A stretch of 64,000 nucleotides of DNA from a bacterium (GTDB taxonomy: Bacteria; Zhuqueibacterota; QNDG01; JAFGCO01). The notes beneath the pieces were generated by a model. The model was not told the DNA's origin. It searched no databases and was given only the letters and a program-made list of their open reading frames with translations. Location: NCBI GenBank assembly GCA_016932575.1, contig JAFGCO010000055.1, positions 343,670-407,669 on the forward strand, read 5' to 3'. How positions within the stretch are numbered: position 1 is the stretch's first letter; every line of letters starts with the position of its first letter. A program made the position numbers and the translations under genes. Positions 8,764 to 19,108 of this stretch are shown piece after piece.

Positions 8764-10191
8764 ATGGGTTTGAAAGACCGCCTATATGTCAAGACTGCTG
8801 ATGGAGACAATTCACCTCTCGAGTTTACGGGCATTGATCGAAGTTCGCTTGGCGATGCCCTTGTTGATATGAAATCGAGTCAGCAGCATGACTACATGGG
8901 ATTAAAAGAGAGAATACACAGACGTTTAATCGACAAGCTTGACTTGACCAAACTATCATCCATTCCAAGAGACGTGCTGACAAAACAGGTCAGAGAGGTC
9001 ATTGAAGATTTACTGCTCGAAGACATCGAAATCGGACCTGATTTTAACCGTGATATATTAACCAAGGAAATTCTGGATGAAACATTTGGATTGGGTCCGC
9101 TGGAACCGCTTTTAAATGATCCGACTGTGTCTGATATTCTGGTCAATGGCTATAATCAGGTGTTTGTTGAACGATATGGAAGGCTTGAGCTGACCAATAC
9201 AGTATTTAAAGATGATAATCACCTTTTGAATATTATTGACCGCATTGTATCAAAGATCGGGCGCCGTGTGGATGAAAGCAGCCCTATGGTAGATGCCCGG
9301 CTTCCGGATGGTTCCAGAGTCAATGCAATCATTCCTCCATTGGCCATTGACGGACCCAGTGTGTCTATCAGAAAATTCGGAATCAATAAAATATCAGTCC
9401 AAGATCTGATCAACCTTGGAACATTGACAACCTCTGTCTCACAAATGATGAAAGCGGCTGTCAGGTCACGGCTGAACATATTAATCTCGGGAGGGACCGG
9501 TTCCGGAAAGACCACCCTGTTAAATATACTCTCGGGATTTATACCTGCATCTGAACGCATTGTGACCATCGAAGATGCGGCAGAACTTCAGCTTCGCCAG
9601 GAGCATGTTGTTCGCCTGGAAACCCGTCCGCCAAACCTTGAAGGGAAAGGCCGTGTTGCCCAGTATGATCTGGTTCGGAATGCCCTGCGGATGCGTCCGG
9701 ACAGGATTGTTGTGGGTGAAGTGCGCGGGGCAGAAGCGCTCGATATGCTGCAGGCCATGAATACAGGCCATGATGGATCCCTGACGACTTTGCATGCCAA
9801 TACAACCCGCGACGCGCTTCGCCGGCTTGAGACCATGATACTGATGGCAGGGAGCAATCTCACAGAAAAAGCCATGCGCGAGCAGATCAGTTCGGCCATC
9901 AATATCATTATTCAGACGACAAGATTGAGCGATGGTACCCGCAAAGTGATTAAAATATCTGAAATAACCGGCATGGAAGGCGATACGATTTCATTGCAGG
10001 ATATATTTGTTTTTGAAAAAATGGGTGTTCGTGAAGATGGCCAGGTTCTGGGCGGATTTCGAACGACAGGTCTCCGTCCGAAATTCGCGGAACAACTGGA
10101 AACATCGGGAATTATGCTGCCTCCAGATTTATTCGAACCAAAACTTGAAGTGCTTGTTGATCAAAATGCGGAGGAAGAGCAGGAGTCATGA
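8764..10191 (+). CDS. cpaF: CpaF/TadA pilus assembly ATPase
   Basis: 475-residue hexameric ATPase of the secretion-ATPase superfamily powering Flp pilus assembly. An N-terminal helical part is followed by the conserved '[22 protein letters not shown]' block (about 108-129), Walker A GGTGSGKT (243-250), Walker B region [12 protein letters not shown] (314-325) and the His-box [13 protein letters not shown] (335-347). All catalytic motifs are intact. The stop overlaps the start of tadB (ATGA), so the two are translationally coupled. Confidence 0.97.
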   Translation: MGLKDRLYVKTADGDNSPLEFTGIDRSSLGDALVDMKSSQQHDYMGLKERIHRRLIDKLDLTKLSSIPRDVLTKQVREVIEDLLLEDIEIGPDFNRDILTKEILDETFGLGPLEPLLNDPTVSDILVNGYNQVFVERYGRLELTNTVFKDDNHLLNIIDRIVSKIGRRVDESSPMVDARLPDGSRVNAIIPPLAIDGPSVSIRKFGINKISVQDLINLGTLTTSVSQMMKAAVRSRLNILISGGTGSGKTTLLNILSGFIPASERIVTIEDAAELQLRQEHVVRLETRPPNLEGKGRVAQYDLVRNALRMRPDRIVVGEVRGAEALDMLQAMNTGHDGSLTTLHANTTRDALRRLETMILMAGSNLTEKAMREQISSAINIIIQTTRLSDGTRKVIKISEITGMEGDTISLQDIFVFEKMGVREDGQVLGGFRTTGLRPKFAEQLETSGIMLPPDLFEPKLEVLVDQNAEEEQES

Positions 10192-11156
10192 CTATTTTAT
10201 TGATTGTTTTTTATGTGGCCATTGTCTTGCTTATTTCCGGCGTCATGTTTTTTATTGTCCGGCTCGTCCGAAACCCTGAACGGCAAATTAACAAACGGGT
10301 TGAAGAATTTTCTGAAGTGTATAATAAACAGGAAGAGGACGACACTCCCCGGATCCTTCAAAATCAGGACTTCGGTCATTTAACAGCCCTGAATACCCTG
10401 CTGGATAAGCTGAGTGTGTTGAAGAAGATAAACCGTCTTATTAAACAGGCTGATTCAAAATTAACGGCTGCGAAGCTGATCGTTTTCATCGTGTTCATGT
10501 CATTTCTTGGATTTTTAATTGGCATGAAAATCAATGTATTTTTTATGATTGTTTTTATGGCGGGTTTCGGCAGCATTCCCGTTGTGCATTTATATATTCA
10601 GAGAGCAAAGAGACTGAAAGCTTTTATCCGTGCCTTTCCGGATTCTATTGATATGATGGCAAGTGCGATTCGGGCTGGCCATGCCTTTAATCAGGCCATG
10701 CAGCTGGTGGGGAATGAGGCTCCTGATCCGGTAGGAATCGAATTCAAACGAACCTATGAACAGTACAATCTTGGATTGAACTTGAAGGATGTGCTTCTGG
10801 AAATGACAGACCGTGTAAACAGCCTGGATCTAAAACTTTTTGTCACTGCCATACTGCTTCAAAAAGAGACCGGCGGCAACCTGACCGAAATACTGGATAA
10901 GATAAGCTATACAATTCGTGAAAGGTTCAAACTGATCGGGCAGATCAAAACGTTCACGGCCCAGGGCCGGATGTCTGCGATTATACTGGGAGCTTTGCCG
11001 CTTGTATTTGTCCTGTTTATATCCGGTCTGAACCCCGATTATCTGACACCGCTCTTTCATGACAAACTGGGTCATTACTTCATACTCATTGCTGTGTTTT
11101 TACAAATCTTTGGTTTTATTGTCATTCAGAAAATTGTGAAGATCAAATACCAATAG
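10188..11156 (+). CDS. tadB: TadB inner-membrane platform protein
   Basis: 322 residues with a type II secretion F domain. There is an N-terminal membrane helix, a pair of helices around 95-130, the cytoplasmic GspF-like core ([22 protein letters not shown]...; [18 protein letters not shown]), and two C-terminal helices. Together with TadC it forms the inner-membrane platform driven by CpaF. It overlaps cpaF by four bases and is followed almost directly by tadC. Confidence 0.93.
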   Translation: MTILLIVFYVAIVLLISGVMFFIVRLVRNPERQINKRVEEFSEVYNKQEEDDTPRILQNQDFGHLTALNTLLDKLSVLKKINRLIKQADSKLTAAKLIVFIVFMSFLGFLIGMKINVFFMIVFMAGFGSIPVVHLYIQRAKRLKAFIRAFPDSIDMMASAIRAGHAFNQAMQLVGNEAPDPVGIEFKRTYEQYNLGLNLKDVLLEMTDRVNSLDLKLFVTAILLQKETGGNLTEILDKISYTIRERFKLIGQIKTFTAQGRMSAIILGALPLVFVLFISGLNPDYLTPLFHDKLGHYFILIAVFLQIFGFIVIQKIVKIKYQ

Positions 11157-11166
11157 GGTGGGGGAT

Positions 11167-12105
11167 ATGTCATTACAAGTCATATTTATATTGGTTTTTA
11201 TTACGATTTTCCTGCTGATTTTAACTTTCCTGCTGATTATTCGAAGGATGCAGAATCCAACGGCGAGACGCATGAAGAACCTTGAAAAAACGAATATCAC
11301 TGATAAAAATGACAGCCGGTTAAAGGAATTACAAAGGAAGAAAGATGCGGTTCATGCTTCCGTTGAAAAAATGTTGGCGGATATCAGCCGGTTTGTCAAG
11401 CAGGACAAAGAAAAACAGACAAGAATGCAAGCGGCTCTCATTCAGGCAGGATATCATCGGGAAAACTGTATCAAAATTTTTTTAGGGATCAAGCTGTTGA
11501 CAGCTGTGGGATGTTTTCTGCTGTATTTGTTTATGGGATTACAGGGAGACCGCCCATTCAATGTTGTTTTACTGATGTCTATCATTATGGGAGCCGTGGG
11601 TTTTATTCTACCCAATGTGGTCCTGCGTTTCAAAACACAAAAACGACGGGCTGTGATCGCGCAGGCACTGCCCGATGCTCTTGATTTACTGGTGATTACT
11701 GTCGAAGCCGGATTGGGATTAAACGCAGCCCTGATGCGTGTCGGCACAGATCTGGTAATGCGATGCCCGCCTCTTGCCCAGGAATTCAATCGGGTCAATC
11801 AGGATCTCAGAACGGGGAAACCCCGCGATAAAGCACTCAGGAGCTTGAGCGACCGGAATCAAATTGAGGATCTCAGAATACTGGTCGGTGCATTAATTCT
11901 GGCCGACCGCCTGGGAACCAGTATCGCAGACACCTTACGTGCGCAGGCAGATTCTCTCAGAACCCGTATCCGTCAAAAAGCGGAAGAGCAGGCGGCAAAA
12001 GCCGGTATAAAATTGTTATTTCCGCTTGTCTTCTTTGTTCTGCCTGCTTTGATTATTATTTTAATGGGACCTGGATTGATTGCTTTATACAGAACATTTC
12101 AGTAA
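11167..12105 (+). CDS. tadC: TadC inner-membrane platform protein
   Basis: About 312 residues, second GspF-like platform protein. Motifs: ALPDALDLLVITVEAGLGLNAAL (typical TadC), then 'LADRLGTSIADTLRAQADSLR' and 'RQKAEEQAAKAGIKLLFPLVFFVLPAL', with an N-terminal helix, a helix pair in the middle and two at the C-terminus. A GTG at 11158 is possible, but ATG 11167 with the G-rich sequence just upstream is more likely. Last canonical gene of the Tad set. Confidence 0.92.
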   Translation: MSLQVIFILVFITIFLLILTFLLIIRRMQNPTARRMKNLEKTNITDKNDSRLKELQRKKDAVHASVEKMLADISRFVKQDKEKQTRMQAALIQAGYHRENCIKIFLGIKLLTAVGCFLLYLFMGLQGDRPFNVVLLMSIIMGAVGFILPNVVLRFKTQKRRAVIAQALPDALDLLVITVEAGLGLNAALMRVGTDLVMRCPPLAQEFNRVNQDLRTGKPRDKALRSLSDRNQIEDLRILVGALILADRLGTSIADTLRAQADSLRTRIRQKAEEQAAKAGIKLLFPLVFFVLPALIIILMGPGLIALYRTFQ

Positions 12106-12131
12106 TATTTACAAAAATATATTTGAGAACA

Positions 12132-13106
12132 ATGATACAAAATCTGAGTACACACAAAGAATATAAAATCCATGTTTACAGAGCGAGCTCGCTGCTTTCA
12201 CGTCTTTTGGGCCTTTTGGGCACAAATGCGCCCGTGTTGAATTCGGCATTACATATTCAGCCCTGTCATGCTATCCATACATTTGGCATGAAATATTCAA
12301 TCGATGTTTTATTTCTGGATCAGAATGGATGTATCGTTGGTGTTTTTGAAAAACTCAAACCCAATGCCGTTTCAAAATCCGTAAAGGAAGCCGTTTCTGT
12401 TCTGGAATTGGCTCCGGGCACCATCGAGCAATGCCAGTTTAGAACCGGTCAATTTCTCCGGTTTCAAGCCGATGATGAATTTAGACCGGAACTGGCATCG
12501 CTTCGGAACTTATTTCACTGGCCGATTAATCTGATCATTGCTTTATTTTGGAGCAAGTTTATCCTGACAGCGGGAGGCCACGCCGTTGCATTTCCCCATG
12601 CCATGAATTTTGGCATTTTGATTCATAACACTTTGTTGATGCTTCTTTTTTTAACCCGAAGAAAGAGTCATGCTACATCCTTTAAAATCTTTGACTGGAT
12701 TGTTCCTGTTTTGACCCTGATTTTTACTCTGTTTCTGCGTCCTGCTTCTGAAGGGGCAGGGGAACTCAATGTTCTCTCTGCAATTTTTCAGTATTTGGGG
12801 CTGGCCGGAATTATCGTGTCTTTGCTGAGTCTTGGACGCAGTTTCGGTATTATTCCGGCAAACCGGTCCATTCAAACCCAGGGGGCCTATGGGATTGTCC
12901 GGCATCCATTATATATCAGTGAGATTATTTTTCATGCGGGTTTTTTCCTGGGGAATATCACAGTTCATAATGGCCTTTTGATTGTTCTGATTTTGGCCGG
13001 ACAGCTATGGCGCTCAATTTCGGAGGAAAGATTGCTGACATTGGATGCGGCTTACAGGGCATATTCAGAACGGGTTCGGTACCGGTTCATTCCGGGTATT
13101 GTCTGA
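12132..13106 (+). CDS. DUF192-isoprenylcysteine methyltransferase-like fusion
   Basis: About 324 residues joining two domains. Residues about 15-112 are a DUF192 domain (LGLLGTNAP...; IHTFGMKYSIDVLFLD; VLELAPGTIEQC). The rest is a membrane region with about five helices ending in an ICMT/PEMT-type methyltransferase signature: QGAYGIVRHPLYISEI (RHPLY at 257-261) and the downstream Glu pair in SEERLL, the usual S-adenosylmethionine and membrane-active-site motifs. It follows tadC by 26 bases in the same direction, so it is probably in the operon. The substrate is unknown; a role in modifying a pilus component is inference. No clear ribosome site; a TTG start at 12123 is the alternative. Confidence 0.78.
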   Translation: MIQNLSTHKEYKIHVYRASSLLSRLLGLLGTNAPVLNSALHIQPCHAIHTFGMKYSIDVLFLDQNGCIVGVFEKLKPNAVSKSVKEAVSVLELAPGTIEQCQFRTGQFLRFQADDEFRPELASLRNLFHWPINLIIALFWSKFILTAGGHAVAFPHAMNFGILIHNTLLMLLFLTRRKSHATSFKIFDWIVPVLTLIFTLFLRPASEGAGELNVLSAIFQYLGLAGIIVSLLSLGRSFGIIPANRSIQTQGAYGIVRHPLYISEIIFHAGFFLGNITVHNGLLIVLILAGQLWRSISEERLLTLDAAYRAYSERVRYRFIPGIV

Positions 13107-13124
13107 TTTGGAGACATGAAAAAG

Positions 13125-14789
13125 CTAAGGGATTCGCGTCGGATCGGGATTGTATGTATATATTTTATCATAATAGCGCTCTCTGGCGGGGATCGTTTGA
13201 CAACAAACGGTCGATTTTGTTTTGGGTCCAAGACAGGGCCAGGTAAAATCAGCGGTTAAAAAAGCAGGCCGCTCAGTATAGTAATAACTGATGTCAGATA
13301 GATAATATTCAAATCTGTTTTTATAATTATATTGTGCAACCTGATTATGGGTATAGTGTTTCCCTGTTTCGTAGGTTTGGTTTTGCGTGATCCATATCCC
13401 GTAGAGGTCATATACGAAAGTCATATCAGGGCGGACAATGCTTTCCCAATTGTTGTTTCGACCCAGTATGTTTCCCAATATATTTGTAAGATCTCCGTTG
13501 TCCAAATGGATCAACTCGTTTTTGTTTTTTGCTTCGTGATACACATAATTTCTGACGAATGTATTGTATGGCCCATTTAATCCATGAAAGTCATCCGCTC
13601 CAATTCGGCAAATATAATTCTGTTCATATAAATTGCCATAAGGGTACTTTGCATGTAAATCGAGGTCCCGATCATCATAAAAGATCCCTTTCCAGGTGGA
13701 ATGCTGTTCTCTGGAATAATTATAGGCCCATACATTGCAATTCGCCCCGCCGCCGATCACCAGAGCATGCCGCAAATATCTAAATATATTATTTTCTACC
13801 AGAGAATTTGTTGTGGCGCCATATAGTACGATGCCGTATCCGTATCCACCCCCTCCATAATGTTCGGCATGATGACAATAACATCCGCTGATTTCCATGT
13901 GGGTTGAATGAGAAACTGAAATGTGAGCTCTGGATGTATTGTCCGATTCGACACCTTTCACCCAGCAGTTCACAGCGAAACCGAACTTTATATTGTATCC
14001 TTTTCCGTCAACAGCCGTTTTGCCGCATGACAGTCTTTTGATGGTTAAATTTTCTATACCGATATTTTTTACAGGGAGTACTTTCCGAATTTTCAGATTT
14101 GTTGAATCATAATCATTCACCACAGAATAGGTTTTTGTTGCTCTGTCTTTCATCTGTCCTTCGGAGCCGTTGATGTCTTTAAGTTCAAGACGGGAGATCT
14201 GTCCCACGATTCCCTTTTCATGTTTGTCAATGGATTTATCCGGATCATACCTGAACAATCGTTCCGTGATGTGTATCCAGTCTCCGGGATTGATTCCGGA
14301 TAAGTCCCCGTGGATGACGCTTTCTCCTTTATATATGTCCCGGTTTAAATTTTGATAATTTCCGGCTCTTCCATGAATATCAAAGCCGTTGACATCGGCC
14401 CGGCTTAGCTTGATGACGGTTTTGTCTGCGCCGTCCCCGAGGAAAACAATATTGCTGTCAGGATAGGTCAGATCAAAGGGTGTGACCGGTCCGGTAAATT
14501 CATAGATTCCTTCAGGAAAATATATAATGGACATTTTTCCGTTCCGTGAATCACCTCTGGCCTTGTCCAGTGCTGTCTTGATTTGATCGGCAATACTGGA
14601 TCCGGTTTCCTGAGTGACATCATAAAAGTCAGCGGCGGTTATTTTTTTCAACAGGCCCGCCTGATGCCACTCTTCCTGATATTGGACAGGGATATGGCCG
14701 ATATCATGATACAGCACCTGGGCCGTTATATTGATGGTATATATCAACATCGAAAGTATTGGAACCAAACGGTTATTATAAGTTTTCAT
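13125..14789 (-). CDS. Secreted right-handed beta-helix (pectate-lyase-like) protein
   Basis: 554 residues from the ATG at 14789, which has AGGA nine bases upstream and begins a signal peptide (MKTYNNRLVPILSMLIYTI). The early region (DQIKTALDKARGD...IIYFPEGIYEFTGPV...FLGDGADKTVIKL) resembles the N-terminal turn of Pectate_lyase_3 proteins. The middle (GIENLTIKRL, VKGVESDNTSRAHISVSHS, SLVENNIFRYLRHALVIGG, NTFVRNYVYHEAK) shows stacked beta-helix turns. It is likely a periplasmic or extracellular polysaccharide lyase or hydrolase; the exact substrate cannot be told. No T9SS tail. Convergent with the Tad locus. Confidence 0.72.
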   Translation of the reverse strand: MKTYNNRLVPILSMLIYTINITAQVLYHDIGHIPVQYQEEWHQAGLLKKITAADFYDVTQETGSSIADQIKTALDKARGDSRNGKMSIIYFPEGIYEFTGPVTPFDLTYPDSNIVFLGDGADKTVIKLSRADVNGFDIHGRAGNYQNLNRDIYKGESVIHGDLSGINPGDWIHITERLFRYDPDKSIDKHEKGIVGQISRLELKDINGSEGQMKDRATKTYSVVNDYDSTNLKIRKVLPVKNIGIENLTIKRLSCGKTAVDGKGYNIKFGFAVNCWVKGVESDNTSRAHISVSHSTHMEISGCYCHHAEHYGGGGYGYGIVLYGATTNSLVENNIFRYLRHALVIGGGANCNVWAYNYSREQHSTWKGIFYDDRDLDLHAKYPYGNLYEQNYICRIGADDFHGLNGPYNTFVRNYVYHEAKNKNELIHLDNGDLTNILGNILGRNNNWESIVRPDMTFVYDLYGIWITQNQTYETGKHYTHNQVAQYNYKNRFEYYLSDISYYYTERPAFLTADFTWPCLGPKTKSTVCCQTIPARERYYDKIYTYNPDPTRIP

Positions 14790-15081
14790 GGGTATTTTTC
14801 CTATTATATCCATTCCGATTCTCCAATAATATGAATCAATAAATCCTGAGATGCAAGATAATTTTCGATGTAAAGTGACAGGCATAAGGCATCTGTTTTA
14901 CTGATAATAGAATATGGAACACAAGTCTCTTCATGTGTACCTGTTCCTTCGGTTATTTCAGGGATTATGTGACATTTTAAATAGATATTTTTTGGTTTTG
15001 CCAGAGAAATATTGTAAATTAATAGCTGAAATTTTAGAAATCATTTAATTTTCAATCAGGAAAAAAACAGGTCAAAAAATT

Positions 15082-16446
15082 TTGATCGGCTCAGACAGAA
15101 TAAAATTTTACAGCACCAACCACAAAGCCTCGAAAGTGACTCTTTCGGAAGCGCTTCTTAACGGTCAGGCACCGGATCGCGGCCTTTACATGCCTGAGAC
15201 CATTCCCCAAATCACCCGTGATGAACTGAACTCATTACGGGAAATATCCTATCCGGAAATCGCCCGCTTTGTGCTGTCAAAATATACGGCGGGTACAGAA
15301 ATCGATCCGTTGCTGCCCGGTCTTTGCCGGGATGCCTATAATTTTGACATCCCTCTGGAACATGTGACTGACCGCAGATATATCATGCGTTTGGATCGGG
15401 GGCCAACGGCCTCATTCAAGGATTTTGCAGCACGTATGATGGCGCGTATGTTCGGAGTGCTTCGGAAAATATCAGACCCGCCTCTTATTATTCTGACAGC
15501 GACCAGCGGAGATACGGGCAGTGCGATCGCACAGGCCTTTTACCAGATTCCCAATATACGCGTAATGGTGCTTTTCCCGCCTGAAGAAGTCAGCGACAGG
15601 CAGCGCAGGCAAATGACGACCCTCGGAGACAATATTACCATTGTGGCCCTGGATGGCCAGTTTGACAACTGCCAGGCCCTGGTTAAGCAGGCATTCGCGG
15701 ATCCCGAACTGAAACATATTGATCTGACTTCTGCGAATTCCATCAATATCGGAAGGTTACTGCCACAGATTGTGTATTATGTTTATGCCTATGTCAGACT
15801 GGCAGGAAACGGGGAGCCAATAACACTCTGCGTGCCTTCCGGTAATTTCGGAAATATGATGGGGGCCCTGCTGGCCAAACACATGGGGGTTCCAATTAAA
15901 AAGATCGTTGTGGTTACCAATGCCAATGACGAGGTGCCTGTCTATTTAAATACGAAACAGTATAACAAGATTGTACCATCCCGTGTATGTATATCCAATG
16001 CCATGAATGTCGGGCATCCCAGCAATTTTGCCCGTGTTGTGGATTTATATGGCGGCTGGATGGATGAAACCGGTCTGATTCGGAAAGAACCGGATTTGGA
16101 TCGTATGCTCAAAGATCTCTGGTCCGTCAGTATTGATGATTCCGAAACACGCAGCACCATTCAGAAAGCCTGGAGAGACAACCAATTGTTATTGGAACCG
16201 CATGGCGCTGTAGGCTGGGCCGGCATGACGCATTATATTGAAGCAACAGGTGAAAAGGGGCTGATGGTTTCCGTGGAAACCGCGCACCCGGCAAAATTCC
16301 CGGAAGAAATTCAGGCGCTTCTGGGATTTGAGCCGGATGTGCCCGAAAGTCTTAAAGCTGTGGAATCCAAACAGGAGCATTATCTTTCTTTGCCCAATGA
16401 TTATCAGCAGTTCCGGGCATTGCTGAACGAAAGGCACAGTGTATGA
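15082..16446 (+). CDS. thrC: Threonine synthase ThrC
   Basis: 454-residue PLP enzyme converting O-phosphohomoserine to threonine. The PLP lysine lies in GPTASFKDFAARMM (Lys-113), with the glycine-rich phosphate-binding loop TATSGDTGSA and the later CVPSGNFGNMMGA. The N-terminus (FYSTNHKASKVTLSEALLNG...RGLYMPE) is the ThrC-type N-terminal domain. The start is TTG (no in-frame ATG nearby), with AGG about nine bases upstream. Its stop overlaps the next gene (ATGA), which probably supplies the preceding step. Confidence 0.96.
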   Translation: MIGSDRIKFYSTNHKASKVTLSEALLNGQAPDRGLYMPETIPQITRDELNSLREISYPEIARFVLSKYTAGTEIDPLLPGLCRDAYNFDIPLEHVTDRRYIMRLDRGPTASFKDFAARMMARMFGVLRKISDPPLIILTATSGDTGSAIAQAFYQIPNIRVMVLFPPEEVSDRQRRQMTTLGDNITIVALDGQFDNCQALVKQAFADPELKHIDLTSANSINIGRLLPQIVYYVYAYVRLAGNGEPITLCVPSGNFGNMMGALLAKHMGVPIKKIVVVTNANDEVPVYLNTKQYNKIVPSRVCISNAMNVGHPSNFARVVDLYGGWMDETGLIRKEPDLDRMLKDLWSVSIDDSETRSTIQKAWRDNQLLLEPHGAVGWAGMTHYIEATGEKGLMVSVETAHPAKFPEEIQALLGFEPDVPESLKAVESKQEHYLSLPNDYQQFRALLNERHSV

Positions 16447-17648
16447 AACGAATTGTCATCCTCGGAGACGGCATGGCGGATCTTCCGATTCCGGAATTGG
16501 ATAATAAAACATTGCTTATGGCGGCCAAAACACCGGCTATGGACCAGATTGCCCGAAAGGGACAAAACGGCATATTTAAAACAATTCCCGACGATATGCC
16601 GACCGGATCCGCGGTGGCCAATTTATCGGTCCTGGGATATGATCCCCACATATCTTTTCAGGGCAGAGGCGTTCTGGAAGCTGCGAGTCTGGGAATCGAT
16701 CTTAAAGACAATGAACTGGCCATGCGTATGAACCTGATCACCATAGAAAATTCGTGCATTCGAAGTCATTCCGCAGGCCATATTACCAGTGAAGAGGCCA
16801 AAATATTGGTCAATGATCTGAATACGCATTTTAAAAGTGAATTTCGGTTGTATCCGGGATTGAGTTATCGTCATATACTGATTATGCCGGACGGTCATCC
16901 GGGAATTATTTGTTCACCGCCGCATGATCATTTGGGAGAAGCGGTTGAGCCCCTCCTGGTGCAGGCAGATAAACCGGAAACCAGAGAAACCGCGGATAAA
17001 CTCAATCAGTTGATCCGGGAATCATGGAAATTGCTGGAGGATCACCCGATTAATCAGAAACGCCGGGTGAAAGGCCTCCTGCCGGCAACCAGTATCTGGC
17101 CCTGGTCTCCGGGTAAAAAACCCAAAATGCAAACCTTAGAGAATCGATTCGGCGTACGGGGAGCCGCCATTTCTGCAGTGGATCTTATCAAAGGGCTTGC
17201 CGTATACGCCGGTATGGATGTCATCAGTGTGGAAGGAGCCACCGGTCTGTATGACACCAATTATGAAGGTAAAGCAGATGCGGCTCTTGACGCGCTGGAA
17301 AATCATGATTTTGTATTTGTCCATGTAGAAGCCGCCGATGAAGCGGGACATGAGAAAAATTTGAACTTAAAGATGCAATGTATTGAAAAACTGGATCAGC
17401 GATTGGTCGGACGGATTCTGGACGGCATCAAATCGAGACATATTGAAGCCACAGTTGCTGTTCTGCCGGACCATCCTACACCTGTCGCGCATGGCGCCCA
17501 TACCCGGGATCCGGTTCCTGTGGCCATCTGGAACCCAAAAAAGTCCGCGGATGGAGTGACCGTATTTGATGAACAAAGCGCCAGAGCCGGACGCCTCGGT
17601 TTTATGGAGGGAGATGAATTTATCAGACGGGTATTTGATTTTGAATAA
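16443..17648 (+). CDS. Phosphoglycerate-mutase-like proposed homoserine kinase
   Basis: 401-residue member of the cofactor-independent phosphoglycerate mutase (ApgM, alkaline phosphatase superfamily) group: MKRIVILGDGMADLPI carries the first metal-binding Asp, followed by PTGSAVANLSVLGYDP (nucleophile-Ser region), VEAADEAGHE and LPDHPTPVAHGAHT (metal ligands). Versions of this family next to thrC in bacteria without a classical ThrB have been proposed to be homoserine kinases. The four-base overlap with thrC strongly favours that role over glycolysis, but the activity is inferred from context. Confidence 0.85.
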   Translation: MKRIVILGDGMADLPIPELDNKTLLMAAKTPAMDQIARKGQNGIFKTIPDDMPTGSAVANLSVLGYDPHISFQGRGVLEAASLGIDLKDNELAMRMNLITIENSCIRSHSAGHITSEEAKILVNDLNTHFKSEFRLYPGLSYRHILIMPDGHPGIICSPPHDHLGEAVEPLLVQADKPETRETADKLNQLIRESWKLLEDHPINQKRRVKGLLPATSIWPWSPGKKPKMQTLENRFGVRGAAISAVDLIKGLAVYAGMDVISVEGATGLYDTNYEGKADAALDALENHDFVFVHVEAADEAGHEKNLNLKMQCIEKLDQRLVGRILDGIKSRHIEATVAVLPDHPTPVAHGAHTRDPVPVAIWNPKKSADGVTVFDEQSARAGRLGFMEGDEFIRRVFDFE

Positions 17649-17696
17649 AAAGACAACAACACTGTTCTAGGTTTCGATTCAGAAAACAGGGGAAAA

Positions 17697-18995
17697 ATGC
17701 CGATGATAAAAATAAATCCACAGGCTGAAGCATTAAACAGTATCATTCAGAATGACAATCCGGCCATTTTTCATGTGCTGTCCGAAAAAGGAAAGGCCGC
17801 CTACTTTCCGAACAAAGGCATCATCAAACAATCTGCGGAAGCCAAAGGGAAAAGCATCAATGCCACTATCGGCATGGCCATAGAAGACGACGGGACGCCC
17901 ATGCGTCTGCCCTCCATCGATAAAATGCTGAATATGAATCCGAAAGACACGTTTCCGTATGCCTCCAGTTACGGAAAGCCGGAACTGCGGAAAATCTGGC
18001 AGGACCTGATTTATAAAAAGAATCCGTCACTTCAGGCAACAATCAGTCTGCCCATTGTGACCAATGCATTGACCCACGGATTGAGCCTTGCAGGATTTTT
18101 ATTTGTCAATCCCGGGGATAAAATTTTGATCACGGATAAGTTCTGGGGAAATTACCGGCTTATTTTCGAAAACGGGCACAATGGAAATCTTTTCACATTT
18201 AATACCTTTTCAGGAAACGGCTTTGATCTCGAAAGTCTGCAAAGCGCACTGGATTCAAATCCGGGGAAACAGATTCTTCTCCTGAATTTTCCCAACAATC
18301 CGGCCGGATACACGCCCACAAATGATGAGATCGAACAGATCACAGGCATCCTCTTGAGAAGTGCCGAAAAAGGGAATGAATTGGTCGTTCTGGTCGATGA
18401 TGCTTACTTCGGGCTGGTGTATCAGGAAGGCGTGTATCAGGAATCGATCTTTGCCAGGCTTGCCGGCCTGCATGAAAATATCCTGGCGGTCAAGATCGAC
18501 GGCGCTACCAAGGAAGACTATGTCTGGGGATTCCGCGTGGGATTTCTGACGTATGCCTGCAAGGGGATAACAGAGGCCGTCTGCCATGCGCTTGAAGAAA
18601 AAACCGGAGGAACCGTAAGGGGCAATATTTCGAATGCGTCTCACCTCGGGCAAAGCCTGGTTCTTGCGGCGGTGAATTCTCCCACATATGAAATGGAAAA
18701 GAAATCGAAATACGATCTGATGAAATCTCGGTTTGATGCGGTGTACAAAACGCTTCAGGAAAATAAGGAAAGGTACGCTCCTTATTTTCATGCGCTGCCC
18801 TGCAATTCCGGTTATTTTATGTGCGTGGAACTGAATGCATCGCTGGATGCGGAGCATGTCCGCCAGGTTTTACTGGATCAATATGACACGGGACTCATTG
18901 CCGTGGGCAATATGCTTCGTGTGGCGTATTCATCGGTACCCGCTTCACAGATTCCGGCGATTTTTGAGAATATTTATCAGGCGTGCAGGAAATAG
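17697..18995 (+). CDS. PLP-dependent class I/II aminotransferase
   Basis: 432-residue fold-type I transaminase of the AspC/tyrosine aminotransferase kind. It has the Tyr/Ser of 'FPYASSYGKPELRKIW', LNFPNNPAGYTPT (substrate-binding Asn-Pro region), VLVDDAYFGLVY (PLP-pyridine Asp and Tyr), the PLP lysine in KIDGATKEDYVWGFRVGF (Lys of ATK) and the carboxylate Arg near LRVAYSS. Placed 48 bases after the thrC pair, it may act in amino-acid metabolism; the amino donor cannot be told. GGGGA upstream suits the second ATG (17703) slightly better than the first. Confidence 0.87.
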   Translation: MPMIKINPQAEALNSIIQNDNPAIFHVLSEKGKAAYFPNKGIIKQSAEAKGKSINATIGMAIEDDGTPMRLPSIDKMLNMNPKDTFPYASSYGKPELRKIWQDLIYKKNPSLQATISLPIVTNALTHGLSLAGFLFVNPGDKILITDKFWGNYRLIFENGHNGNLFTFNTFSGNGFDLESLQSALDSNPGKQILLLNFPNNPAGYTPTNDEIEQITGILLRSAEKGNELVVLVDDAYFGLVYQEGVYQESIFARLAGLHENILAVKIDGATKEDYVWGFRVGFLTYACKGITEAVCHALEEKTGGTVRGNISNASHLGQSLVLAAVNSPTYEMEKKSKYDLMKSRFDAVYKTLQENKERYAPYFHALPCNSGYFMCVELNASLDAEHVRQVLLDQYDTGLIAVGNMLRVAYSSVPASQIPAIFENIYQACRK

Positions 18996-19108
18996 AATTG
19001 TTCTGTCATCCGGCTGAAGATGTGCAATCCCTGTATGCCTATTTCTCCACAGCACAATGGCGTTGCACTCCTTTTTTGTATCATTTCTGATACTTTGATT
19101 AAAAAAAA

